The notes beneath the pieces were generated by a model. The model had not been told where the DNA came from. It worked only from the letters and a program-made list of their open reading frames with translations, and made no database searches. Below, one piece after another: positions 35,908 to 46,704 of a DNA stretch of 64,000 nt (position 1 is the first letter of the stretch; each line of letters begins with the position of its first letter). Location of the stretch: positions 21,184,001 to 21,248,000 of the forward strand of contig CM065394.1 of assembly GCA_033060915.1 (NCBI GenBank), written 5' to 3'. The stretch is from Euryodendron excelsum. Its lineage: Eukaryota > Streptophyta > Magnoliopsida > Ericales > Pentaphylacaceae. The translations under genes and the position numbers were made by a program.

Positions 35908-36215
35908 TATGTTTATTACATGTTCTAGAGATGATATTAAATTGTTTTAGTGCCTTTTGTTTCTACAGGGAGCTATGTTCTATGTATGCAAAGCTCATGC
36001 CGAAATTTTTATAAAAATGCAATGCACATGTGAGGGATGGAATAGTTATTACAATGAACGAGGCGCTATCAAACTATATATCCTTGAAATGGCAACTCCT
36101 TGGTTGTTAGGGGTTTGGTCTCTCTTTTGGCTCGATCCTACCTTAACTAGATGATAGCATTTTATACCTTTCTCATCATTTTGATCGACTCTGACTTTCT
36201 ACCTTGGGTTAGTGT

Positions 36216-36220
36216 ATGGG
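36216..36220. repeat. Target-site duplication ATGGG (left, one mismatch)
   Basis: ATGGG precedes TGTCGCGCCC; GTGGG at 41738-41742 follows the other end. One base differs, consistent with ageing. Confidence 0.65.
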
Positions 36221-37319
36221 TGTCGCGCCCAGATTTTTCGCACTCGAGGAATACTCACACAAGTGGGAAAAATGTTGTACTCTCTCGTTAGAACTCACCC
36301 TCCTAGAAGAATGAGTGCGACTAGGTTTGAATTGAAAAATTGGTTTGAATAAAGGGCTTTTGAAAAAGATTCGGAGCCACCACCTAACTTGATTAAGGTG
36401 AGTTAGGTCATCTAAAAACTAAGAGTAATCCGAAGACTACGCTTAGGGTTTTTGAAAAAACGATTTGAAAATATCTCCTCGAGAGAGGGTTTTTTAAGAA
36501 AACAGGTTGTTTGGCAACCTTTGAAAAACATTTAACCCTTTTTGAAAAATAACTCCTTTTTGGTCTTTGAAACCAGTGATTCTAAGTTCGGAGGTTGGTT
36601 ATGTGTAGGGAAAATGTACTAAGCTATCACCCTACTCCGCCCTTTCGGTACTTACATGTCAATCTACCCTAGATCCACCTATGAGAGTCTTTAATCAACA
36701 TGTGTTCAACCCTATCCACTTTAGAAAAACAATGCTTGAAAAGAAACTAACATGATGCATGATATGCAAGTGCAATAGAAGAGAATTGAAAAATAGATTT
36801 GGAAAGAGATTGATTTGATTTGAAAATAGATTTGAAGAGATGGAATTGAAATTGGAAAGTTTGAAAATTGAAATTAGAAATTTGAAAATAGAAATTTTGA
36901 AATTGGAATTTTGAAAATAAATTGGAATTTGAGATTTGAAAAGATTTTGGAAACTGCACCCATGAGGGTGGAATTGAAAGTTTGAAAAATGTTATGACCG
37001 CACCTATGAAGGTTGCCTACGTATCCCTTTGGGGGAATCAGGTCAGTCGTAGTTCGGACCGGAGTCTGATTGAAAACAGAAGAGTTGATTTAAAGAAAAA
37101 GATTGAATTGGAAGAAAGAAACTAAATTGAAAATTGGATTTGGTTTGAGATTAGAAGAGGAGATTGGAAATTGAAATTTTGAAAAAGATTGGACTTGGAT
37201 TTGAAAAGATATATTTGGACTTGTTTTGGAAAAGAAAAGGTTTAAGAAAACCTAGACTTAGGAAAGAGAAGAGACCTAGAAAAGATTTGACTTGGCTTGG
37301 AAGATTTGGAAAGATTGGA

Positions 37320-38300
37320 TTTTAGGAAATGTTTGAATTAGGAAAGGTTCAAGTTAGGAAAGTGTCATTTTAAGAAAGTTTCATTATTGGAAAGTTTTGA
37401 GTTTTGAGATTAGGAAAGTTTTAAATTAAAAAAGTTTCAACTTAGGAAAGCGTTATTTTAGGAAAGTTTCGAATTAGGAAAGTTTTAGGTTTAGGAAAGT
37501 TTTCACTTTAGGAAAGTTTTGAAATAGGAAGGTATTGAATTTAGAAATGTTTTTGAATTAGGAAAAGTTTAGTTTAAGAAAGGCTTAGAATTTAGAAAGT
37601 TTCAAGTTAAGAAAGTTTTAAATTTTGTAATGTTTTGAAAAAGGGAAGTTTTGAATTTGAAAAGCTTTGAAAACAAGGAAGTTTTGAAAATAAGAAAGTT
37701 TCGTTTTAGGAAAAGTTTGAAAAAGGAAAGTTTTCAATTTAGGAAATGTTTGAAATAAGAAAGTTTCAACTTAAGAAAGTCTTAAATTAAGAGAGTTTTG
37801 AGTTTAGAAAAGTCTTAGATTTGGAAAGATTTGAAGTTTAAGAGAGTTTAGAATTTAGAAAGTTTTTAGGTTTAGAAAGATTTAACTTAAAAAAGTTTCA
37901 AATTTAGAAAGTTTTGAATTTGGAAAGATTTGAAATTTAGAAAGTTTAAGATTTAGAAAATTTTAGAGTTTTAGAAAATCTTGAGATTAGGAAAGGTTTG
38001 AGTTTAAGAAAGATTTGAAAGCTTGGATTTGAAAAAGATTTTGAAAGGGGGTAAAATTAGGAAAGGGTTGAATTAGGAAAGATTTGAAAGTTGAGTTTTA
38101 AAGCTTAGGAAAGATTTTTATGTTCAAGTTTTTGAAAACTTAAGATTTAGGAAAGTGAAGGATTAGGAATGATTTGAATTAGGAAAGAGTTGGATTTTAA
38201 AATTTAAGGAAAGATTTAAAGTTTAAACTTAGGAAACTTACAGTTTAGGAAGGAATTGAATTAAGAAAGCTTTGGATTAGGAAGGGATTGGATTTGGTTT
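37320..38300 (+). repeat. Purine-biased tandem array, units near TTAGGAAAGTTTTGAA
   Basis: About 45-50 degenerate units of 17-22 bp fill almost 1 kb. They are rich in AGGAAAG, AAGTTT and GAATT words on this strand. Shorter arrays lie at the same place in the sister LTRs (21280-21590, 47840-48250). Confidence 0.85.
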
Positions 38301-39930
38301 CTAAAAGAGAAAGGTTTGATTTTGTTTCCAAAAACGGAGGACGGGATTCAGTTTTCTAAACGAGGAGATTTGATTCGGTTTCCTAAAGGGAAGATAAGAT
38401 TTAGCAAGGATTTGGAAAACGAGATTCTAGAAACCCTATGTTTGAAAAATTATAGTTTTGACGTAGAAAAGAGATTTTGGGAAACATGTATAGTTTGGAT
38501 GTGAAAACTAGAGGTTTTAAAAACCTAGGTTTAGGGCAAAGTTTGAAAACCATGTTTTTGGAAAGAAAATTAGGGTTTTCTAATTGTGGGTTCTAGGGCT
38601 TGACTTGGGCTCTAAGGAAAGAGTTTTTGGAAAGTGCGTTTTTGGAAACGAAGGCTTTCTAGAAGGGAATCCTAGGAAGGAGCTTTTGGAAAGTGAATTT
38701 ACAGAGGGAGTTTTTGGAAAAAGATTTTAAAGAGAAGGAGTTTTGGAAAGTGTGTTTTTAGAAACATAGATTTTAGAAGGAAAATCCTAGAGAGGAAATT
38801 TCTAGAAGGAAGATTTTGGAAAGAGAGTTTTTTTTAGAAAGGTTTTTGGAGAGAGTTTTTAGGAAGGTGAATCTAGGGAGTGCTTTTAAAAAGTGAATTT
38901 TGAGGAAAAGATTTTGGAGAGGAGTTGAAAAAGAGAGTTTTGAAAAATAGATTTTGGAAAGGAGTTTTTGAAAACAATTTTGAAGAGGAGAGTTTTAGAA
39001 AAGTATGTTGAAAAAGAGATTTTTAGGAAGAAATTTTTGAAAGAGAGTTTTTTGAAAAGTATGAAAACGTCTCACTTTCCTAAAGCGATTCTAGCCATAA
39101 GAGGGCTAGAACCACCTTAAGAAAGTGGTTTTGGAAAACAATAAGATTTGAAAATATAGACCAAAAATGTCACTTTTAATGTAACACTTTTTTAAAGCAA
39201 CCCTAGCCATGGAAAGGCTAGAATCACTCTAGAATTGTGGTTTTGAAAACGAGATTTTGATGCAATTTTGAAAACAAGTTTGAAAACGTTTTGAAAAGCA
39301 ACTTTGAAAACGGTTTTTGGAAGATGCAAGACTATGATATGCACAATGCAATTTGGGGTCGTGAACATACAAGGCTAAGGCTTCACAACATAATCAAGGG
39401 GGCCGGACCCACGTGGTCTTTGGTTAGACTAGAAAAAAGCCCCCGACACGGTGACTCTCCAATAGCCCAATTCTACACATGGACCGGGAATCCCCTTGTT
39501 TCAAGCATGCAAAGAAAGGGGGGAAAAGAGATGGGGGATTAAAATAGAGAAAACCCAAGTGGGTTGGAGAGAGAAGAGAGAGGGGGGAAGTACAGAAAAT
39601 TAAAGAGAAAGCCTACCGTATGTCTTCTTTATTTTGCGCGCCGCGCTGTCTTCGGTCTTCGGTCTTTGTCTTGATTTTCACCTTCAGTCTTCAAGGGTTG
39701 TCTTCAAGCTTTGGATTGCAACTCTTCAAGTCTTCAAAGGATGGTTGAAGGCTAGTGTATGAGTGTATGGGGGAGTGTATGAGTGTAGAGGAGGCTAGGG
39801 TTTGTGTATAGTGGCTAGGGTTTAGGAGAACCTAGGGAGGCTAGGGTATTAGAGGTGCTCGAGCTCTGTATATCAAAATATAGGATTTTTAGGTTAAGTT
39901 TTCAGACCCTTTTCACGTTGAATTAGGCTC

Positions 39931-39940
39931 TGTATTTATA
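39931..39940 (-). promoter_or_regulatory. TATA box of the 36221-41737 LTR
   Basis: TATAAATACA on the minus strand, at the same place as 48958-48970 in the sister LTR. GC-rich inverted repeats lie just upstream (39955-40040). Confidence 0.5.
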
Positions 39941-39954
39941 GAAGTTGGACAAAC

Positions 39955-40040
39955 CTGGCGCCTGTAGCAGTGACGCCAGGGCAAACTTTACACTAGCGCC
40001 ACTAGGAGTGGCGCCAGGCCATTTTTTGGCTTGGCGCCAC
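39955..40040. repeat. GC-rich inverted-repeat module upstream of the LTR TATA box
   Basis: Repeated GGCGCC-containing words with opposing arms (CACTAGGAGTGGCGCCAGG and TTGGCGCCACTACTAG) flanked by A/T-rich DNA. Equivalent modules are at 24970-25085 and 48980-49075. Confidence 0.7.
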
Positions 40041-40910
40041 TACTAGTTGCCCCAGCCAATTAGGAAAGGTTTAAGGTCGGCAAGTAACGTATCTTTGACT
40101 AGATTTGGGCGCCTGTACTAGTGACTACCATGCAACTTTTAGCCTGGCTTCACTAGGAGTGACTCCGAAAAGTCCGGGAATGATTTGGAGGAGCCGGGAA
40201 TGACTTGGAAGGCTGGAAAGAAGCAGGAACACTTAAAATAGTGTCCTGGAGGTATTTGACTTGAAAAGCGAGGGCAAAATGGGTCGGCAAGGTTGACCGG
40301 GCCCTCAGAGGCAAAACGGTCAATTGGACCGGGAAACTGCCGGGACAAACTCGGACTGTCCCAGGAGAAGACTTGGGATCTGGAAAAATTATTTAGAATG
40401 TCCCCAGAGGTTGCCGGTTTGATTCCCAGAGCCGGCGTGGTCGGAAAAGAAGACCGGCCCACCAGGGACAAAACGGTCATTTTGTACCGGGTTTGCCGGG
40501 ACTGACTCGGAATTATCCGAAAAGGTAAAGGGGAGTTGAGATTACTATAAACAGTAGCCTCAGGAGGTTACCGGTTTGATACCCAGAGCCGGTGTGGTTG
40601 AAAAAAGAGACCGGCCCTCTAGGGGCAAAACGGTCATTTTGTGCCGGGTTGGCCGGAACTGACTCGGAATGATCCGGAAAGGTAAAGGAAGGTTGAGAAC
40701 ACTATAAAAAAGTATTCTCGGGTCATTACCGGTTTGATATCCAGAGCTGGTGTGGTTCCCAGAGCGTTCGGATGTCTAGGGGCAAAATGGTCATCTTGAT
40801 CGGAAAGTCTCGGAAAATGTCCACAGGACAATTTGGACATTTTTCACCAAAGTGGGCTAACAGACACTGGTGTTGACCTAGGTTTTGAGTTTTTTTGCCA
40901 CTCTAACGGT

Positions 40911-41058
40911 GTGAGTATTTCTGCTACTCGGACGGGGTTGATGATTTGTGAGTATTTCCACTACTCGGACGGGGTTGATGATTTGGGAGTATTTCCGCTA
41001 CTCGGACGGGGTTGATGATTTGTGAGCATTTTCGCTACTCGGACGGGGTTGATGATTT
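40911..41058 (+). repeat. Tandem array 1, four units of 36-38 bp
   Basis: Unit GTGAGTATTTCCGCTACTCGG plus ACGGGGTTGATGATTT, starting at 40911, 40948, 40985 and 41022, with few differences. Confidence 0.9.
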
Positions 41059-41224
41059 GTGACTATTTCCGCTACTCTAACGGCTTCGTGAGTATGTCCG
41101 CTACTCTAACGGCTTTGTGAGTAGTTTCGCTACTCTAACGGCTTTGTGAGTAGTTTCGCTACTCTAACGGCTTTGTGAGTAGTTTCACTACTCTAACGGC
41201 TTTGTGAGTAGTTTTGCTACTCGG
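41059..41224 (+). repeat. Tandem array 2, units of 29 bp
   Basis: Unit GTGAGTAGTTTCGCTACTC plus TAACGGCTTT, about five full units plus a partial one, starting near 41059, 41088, 41117, 41146, 41175 and 41204. The first 19 bases resemble array 1, so both derive from one module. Confidence 0.9.
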
Positions 41225-41465
41225 ACCGTCTCGAGGAATAAACTGTCTCGAGAGAGGGATTTGAAAAGGGGTCTTATCGTCTCCGAAGAGACGTGCCTGG
41301 ATTGGAACCGTCTCGAGGAATAAACTGTCTCGAGAGTGGGATTGGAAAAGGGTCTTACCATCTCCAAAGAGACATGCCTGGATTGGAACCGTCTCGAGAA
41401 ATAAACTATCTCGAGAGTGGGATTAGAAAGGGATCTTACCGTCTCCAAAGAGACGTGCCTGGATT
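41225..41465 (+). repeat. Tandem array 3, three units of about 81 bp
   Basis: Units start ACCGTCTCGAGGAATAAACT at 41225, 41307 and 41388 and end AGACGTGCCTGGATTGGA. Each contains a CTCGAG palindrome twice. Confidence 0.9.
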
Positions 41466-41737
41466 GTGAGTGTTTCCCCCACTCTAACGGTTTTGTGAGT
41501 AGTTTTGCTACTCGGACCGTCTCGAGAGAAGGATTGGAATTGGAATAAGAAAGAACAATGCCCCTCAGGGCATTTTGGTCATTTTGCCTCTATTTGGGCC
41601 TGACAGGCCCGCGAAGCGAAGGAAAGACGGAATTTGGATCTAGAGAATTGGTTTCGATTGGGATATGTCCATAATGACTTGAAAACAAGTCTAGACGGAG
41701 TGTAGACTGCCGAGCGGTCAAAAATAGGGTGCTTATA

Positions 41738-41742
41738 GTGGG
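41738..41742. repeat. Target-site duplication GTGGG (right)
   Basis: Partner of 36216-36220 with one mismatch. Confidence 0.65.
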
Positions 41743-43088
41743 ATCATTTAGCTTGAACTCTCAACCCTCAAGGCTTAGACAACAGCTTACTTAACCTTTT
41801 GCAAAGCGATGAGCAGCTAGTCTTTCAATCTAAGGAGGCTTTGTTATAGGACTGAAATGTAGGTTAAATTGAGGGGCTTCGAAACAACGGGATATGCTTG
41901 CTTAAATTTGATGTTGCTTTCAGTAGGGTTTAGATCCACACTATCCTTGATTGTTCTTCTGACAAGTTTTGGCCCTCTAGCATCCTTCTTTAGTTTCGGC
42001 AACAAGTCTAGCTCATTTAGATCAAGCAATCTTGTTTCAATCAGAGTGGACTTTAATAAGGTTGTAATGTAGGCAATGGTTTTGGGTCTTTGCAAGAATG
42101 AGTAAAGGCTCAAACCTATTGCTTCTATTGGGCTTCTTTATTGCCTAGGATCACCTTTAGATTTTTCTTCTTGCCTTTACTATATACTTCTCAAGATGGC
42201 ATGAGACGACTCCCTTTTTTTTTTTTTAGAGCAGCTCGCCCCTTGACAACTCTTTCATTTTGCCTTCTTTTTCTCTTTTTTTTTTTTTTTGTGAGTTTAA
42301 TACTTCTACAACTCTTTTCTGTTAAGATCTTTTTCTTAATGTTTTATCCTAACCCATTGTGAGCAGTGATCCCTAGGTTGGAGATTTCTCGGAAAGAAAA
42401 ATAACGAGCTCAACAAGTTTGACAATGGTTACTTTTGACTGTATGGAAAATGAAATAAATGCCCCTCTTCATTTTAAATGAGATTGCTTGATCTATAGAG
42501 CCTTCACATTTTTCGGCTTGATGGAAGATGAGTTACATTCTTTATGGAGTGCTCAGTTATTTGTTTGCCCCAATGTGGAGAGATAGTCTTGGATCAGGGT
42601 TGACAAGATATCTTTCACTTTCTACGAGACACTAGTGGGTTGAACAAATGGAGTATGAACATTTTTTTTGTAGGGAAAATGAAAAATGCCTCCTATTCCT
42701 TTTGATAGCCTGGCCACACATCGCTTAGTTTTGGTGTCTTGCAAGTGTTGTTTTTGGGTAGTTTTCTCACTCATCCTTATCCTCTCTCCTTTCAGAAAAT
42801 TGATCCTTCGGCGAGTGGTTAACTCATAGTATCATACCCTTCAAGTCAGGTCCTCTATAAGATAGACCATGCCCCTTGTATAGGAAGCATTCACCATAGA
42901 GAAGAAAAATATAAGATAACAACAATTTGAACGAAAACTATCATTTTATTATTTTAATGAAGTGCAAACATAGAGTTCTTTAGAAGCAATAGAAATAAAA
43001 ATATTAATTTGAAGACTAAATATAAAGGGATAGAAAGAAAGTGGGTGAAAACACACCCTTTCTTGTACTCTTTCAAAGAGAACCCCTC
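41743..43088. other. Non-coding interior of the Ogre-like element
   Basis: No pol motif can be read on either strand. Two T-runs (near 42216 and 42275-42290) and short frames without similarity are present. This is the stretch where protease and polymerase would be expected after gag on the minus strand; their absence suggests an internal deletion. Confidence 0.5.
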
Positions 43089-45106
43089 TCAGTAGGGCTT
43101 TGGGACAATGCCCACATTGTCGACATTCCATCCTTGATTGCAATCTTCGACTAAGGCAAGGCAGGCAAAGACTTCTTTTAGGGCTCCGGGTGTGTTGACA
43201 ATGATGGTGCAGTTGTCAGCTTCATTGACCTCCTTGTTGTCCTTGGCGGCTTTTTTGGGTTCTTCCATAAACAGGGTGGCTAACTCACCTCCCTCCAACT
43301 CAAACAGCTTTGTTGGTGCATTCGGCTCGTTCAGTTCCCAGCCCATGTCCTCATAGTTGAACTCAGTTATGGGCTAGGGGTTTTCCAATAGGTGGTGCTT
43401 AGCCGCGACATACCTAGGGTATAGAAACTCATCACCCCAACCATTAATGGCCATATCTTCAGCAGGGACTTCCTTCGCAAGTGTGGGCTCCTCAATCAGC
43501 CAATCTGACGCAATCGGGCACTTCATTAGGGTTGTAAAGATCGATCGGGTATGGCGGAAATTCCTCCTCCCAGTTACTTTCTTTATCAGTCTCATAATCC
43601 CCTTTATAATCTTCGACCATGATCTCATCCAACTCCCCCTCCTCTTCTATCTCCTCTAATATCACATTGACTATGTGGTTTGGCAGAGAATTTGTGGTCA
43701 TATTGGGGGCAGGAGTAGGGTTCACCAGTTGTAGATCAATGGTCTTATTGTCTATCAACTCTTGGATTTTATGTTTGAGGGAGAAGCAGCTCTTGGTGTC
43801 ATGCCCCTGGCCACCCAAATGATACTCACAGGTAAGGGCACCATTAAATGTTGGAGGTAGAGGGCTTGGTAATGGATGGGTCGATATGAGCTTTAGGATG
43901 TTGTTCTTTAGCATGTGATGGTAAGCTTCGATTTAAGTGCAGGCTAAGGTATCGAAGTTACGGATGGATCGAGGTGGCCTATTGAAGTTAGGTCATCCCC
44001 TAGCAGGGCCAAAGTTGGGCGCTTGTGTGGGCATGGTTAGAGTAGGCATAGGTAGGATAGGGCGAGACTGAAGTGATGGACAATATTAGAGTGGTTGAAT
44101 AGGCAAGATAGTAGACCCCTCACTCTCCTTCTTGATTACTCCCCTTGTAGTAGCCACCTTCTTGACTATGTTGGCAGAGCTTTCTCTTATTTTTGCATAG
44201 GGGTCAATAATCCTCCTCGTCTTGAGACCATTCTCTATCATTTTCTCTTGCATGATGAGTTCGGAGAAGCTTTTCCCTACGCTACTGTATAGCTTTTCAT
44301 AGTACATGCCTTGGAACGTGTGTACAAATAGTTGCACATACTTATTTTCTTCTAATGGGGGATTGACTTGTGCAGCCACTTCCCTCGACCTTAGGGCGTA
44401 ACTATTGAAACTCTCTTTATCTCCTTTACTCGTGGTCATCAAGGACCACCAGTCAGAGGTGAGGTCAATGTTATGGCAGTATTGGGCTTTAAATACATTA
44501 ACTAGCTCGATCCAGGTTATGATCTTCCTTAAATCAAGTCAAGCAAGCCATTGCAAAGTAGATCCAGTGAGACTATGTTGGAACAATTGCACGAGGAGCT
44601 TTGGATCGTTGCCATAACCACTCAATGCCCCAGCATAAAGGTGAAGATGGGCAATAAGATTACCGGTGGCGTCATATTTTTGAAAGTCAAGCATTTTGAA
44701 CTTGGCAAGTCTTGGATGGTTTGGGAAAAAGCACAATTCATCATAAAATGCAAGTCTAAAGAAATCATGGCCGTGGAGGCTTCGTAGCAAATCCTCTAAC
44801 GCTTGAATTTTTGGAATGAGAGGGTCGAGGGAGGTTCTTTTGACAACAACCAAGAGCAGTATGGTTTCCTCTTCTTCAGTATTGGCCCCTTTGGGATCCT
44901 CTTTATTTTTTCCCGTAACGTCGGATTGTAGCACAACCCTTGGGTTAGCAGGTTCAAAGTCTTTAAACAGTGGATGATGACAAGGCCAGAGCAATTTCTT
45001 TCATGGCCATGGATTGGATGAGCTTAAACATCTCATCGATCTTGGTTCTCATTTCATTGACTTCTACTTGAGAGATAGAGGATGACTCGTCAAGATTAGA
45101 AGCCAT
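43089..45106 (-). pseudogene. Gag of the Ogre-like element, frameshifted
   Basis: The start is probably the ATG at 45106 (MASNLDESSSISQVEV). The core reads FKMLDFQKYDATGNLIAHLH, LYAGALSGYGNDPKLL and FQHSLTGSTLQWL (44539-44994). It continues with KESFNSYALRSREVAAQVNP, YVQLFVHTFQGMYYEKL and MIENGLKTRRI (44086-44442). A zinc-like CEYHLGGQGHDTKSCFSLKH with KIQELID lies in 43492-43914, and an acidic tail runs to 43089. These motifs match Ogre/Tat gag, where a CXXH...H...C pattern stands in for the usual knuckle. At least three frameshifts or stops separate the pieces (near 45000, 44540 and 43920-44080). It would form the particle shell. Confidence 0.83.
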
Positions 45107-45885
45107 TAGTGCAGCTCTTTGTTGAGTAATGATGGGGTCTCTAGGTGGATGCGGGTCTTTCTTAGGAGAAATGATGGCTTTCTATGGTGTAGTTCCTATA
45201 AAAGAAAAAGAAAGAAAAGAAAAACAAGGATACCAGCCACAAGTTAGTTTCTGATATTTGGAAAGCTTTATGCAATGTATGCCTTAGGGGTTTCCCTTCT
45301 TGAGAGGGAGACTAATCATGATGAATTTGGCTCACTTTTTTGAGATAGGGGGTTTACCCCTGTATGCAGATACCTTACCGTTTGAGTGGGAACATATATT
45401 TATTCATTCATTCATTCATACATGTAAAATAAAGAAGTACATTGAGCTTTGGAGTTTAAATACAATCGAATTTAAATACATTTTAATAAGGGGAGAAAGA
45501 ACAATTTCCTTGGGACTTCCACCTATCTACTTTTACATTTGAGATCCTAAACTACTCTTGAGTTTTCGAATTCGGCTTTTGAGTTTGATGCCGAGGAGGT
45601 CATTGAGAGACCTTGTTATTTGATTGCCCCTTGTCTTTTTAGCAACCATATCTCCGTGAGCATAGAGGGATTGTGACCCCTCTTTATGATATAACTTGAA
45701 ATGCATATTATAAGTCCTTAGGGTTACGTGGGAACCCTTAGGATTTTGGTAGGTTTAATGCAAGGGAGAGTGAACTTGGTGTTACTTTCTTTGGGTTGAA
45801 CATATACATAAGATGTAGTGACTTGAGTTACTTTGGAACTCTTATCTGGACATAGAATATTGAATGCATGAACGTGTATGAATAG

Positions 45886-45922
<37 letters not shown>

Positions 45923-46686
45923 CAATTGTAAAGTAAACATGGATGCATGAGCAGTTATACAGGTATTATAACAGCAAGAATCGACAAGAATAAAGGAAAG
46001 TAAAGCAATCGCCCTTTTCTCCATGGTTTTGAAATCGATGTGTAGATCTTAAATCTGGCAGACGTTCGGCTATGCATGGTTTCTGCATGAGCATGAGCTT
46101 GAGGGTTTACTAATACTTCGTAAGAAGGCTCGGTTCCCAGATTTTCAAACCTAGGCCTATTCCCTGAGGTGGTGCCATTATCGGTTGGTGATCCGAGTAG
46201 GGGAACTATCAAAAGGCCGTAGGCTAAGAAACTAACACAGCATCTTACCCACAACCGATATATAGTTCCCCTTTCTAATTAGAAGAAACATATTAAGGTA
46301 GAGAATGCAAGTATGCAAATGCATGTGCACGTGTAAAGTGTGTGTGAAATTTTTGAAAAGTGAAAGAAAAGATCCAATAACTCCCGTCCATCCTGTCCAT
46401 TCCATTCATACATTCATGACATATATGGCAATTAACATGACATAAAACAAATATGAACAAGGTCTACCTACAAAAATAAAGATGTAAAAATTTAGTACTT
46501 GAATGACAAACTTAATGCAAGATAGAATGATTGAATGTAATTAAATGCATGCTATGACATATTTTTGAAAACAGCTTTGAAAAGTTTGACTTTGAAAATT
46601 TGAAGTGGATAGAATTGGCCAAATTAATCAAAGACTCTAGATGAGTGAGGGTGAAGAGACATGACATTGGCCTAATCCTCTAAGCA
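45107..46686 (-). other. Leader between PBS and gag of the Ogre-like element
   Basis: Untranslated leader of about 1.6 kb on the minus strand. It contains a microsatellite (45889-45919), an ATTCATTCATTCAT run (45402-45420) and no conserved frame. Confidence 0.55.
45889..45919 (+). repeat. (AG)n microsatellite
   Basis: Uninterrupted AG dinucleotides, about 15 repeats. The ORF on the other strand (45724-45948) is a read-through of CTCTCT. Confidence 0.95.
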
Positions 46687-46704
46687 TCCCCAACGGAGTA
46701 GCCA
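46687..46704 (-). other. Primer-binding site, Arg-tRNA type
   Basis: Minus strand TGGCTACTCCGTTGGGGA begins two bases after the LTR end. Ogre elements use an arginine tRNA, with a PBS of the TGGCGACTCC...GGGGA kind; here one base of that core differs. Confidence 0.8.

Larger units (their letters stand above)
36221..41737 (-). mobile_element. OgL-family solo LTR, longest copy (5517 bp)
   Basis: Begins TGTCGCGCCCAG and ends GGGTGCTTATA, with ATGGG/GTGGG flanks. It sits within the internal domain of the Ogre-like element: neither a PBS nor a PPT lies beside it, which makes it a solo LTR and not part of that element. It is longer than the 4723 bp plus-strand copy because of expanded tandem arrays at 37320-38300 and 40911-41465. 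A minus-strand TATA box lies at 39931-39940. Reading frames inside (for example 39291-39542 and 40139-40480) are not conserved in the other copies. Confidence 0.85.

Noticed and set aside
39291..39542. Gene in the 36221-41737 LTR
   Set aside because: The homologous sequence at 22300-24600 and in the other LTRs does not keep the frame.
41059..41465. CRISPR-like direct repeats
   Set aside because: Repeats are contiguous without unique spacers, and the DNA is plant nuclear.
43138..43356. Plus-strand frames overlapping the Ogre-like gag (also 43447-43659, 43619-43822, 44405-44617, 44551-44787)
   Set aside because: Shadows of the minus-strand gag, whose motifs are recognisable.
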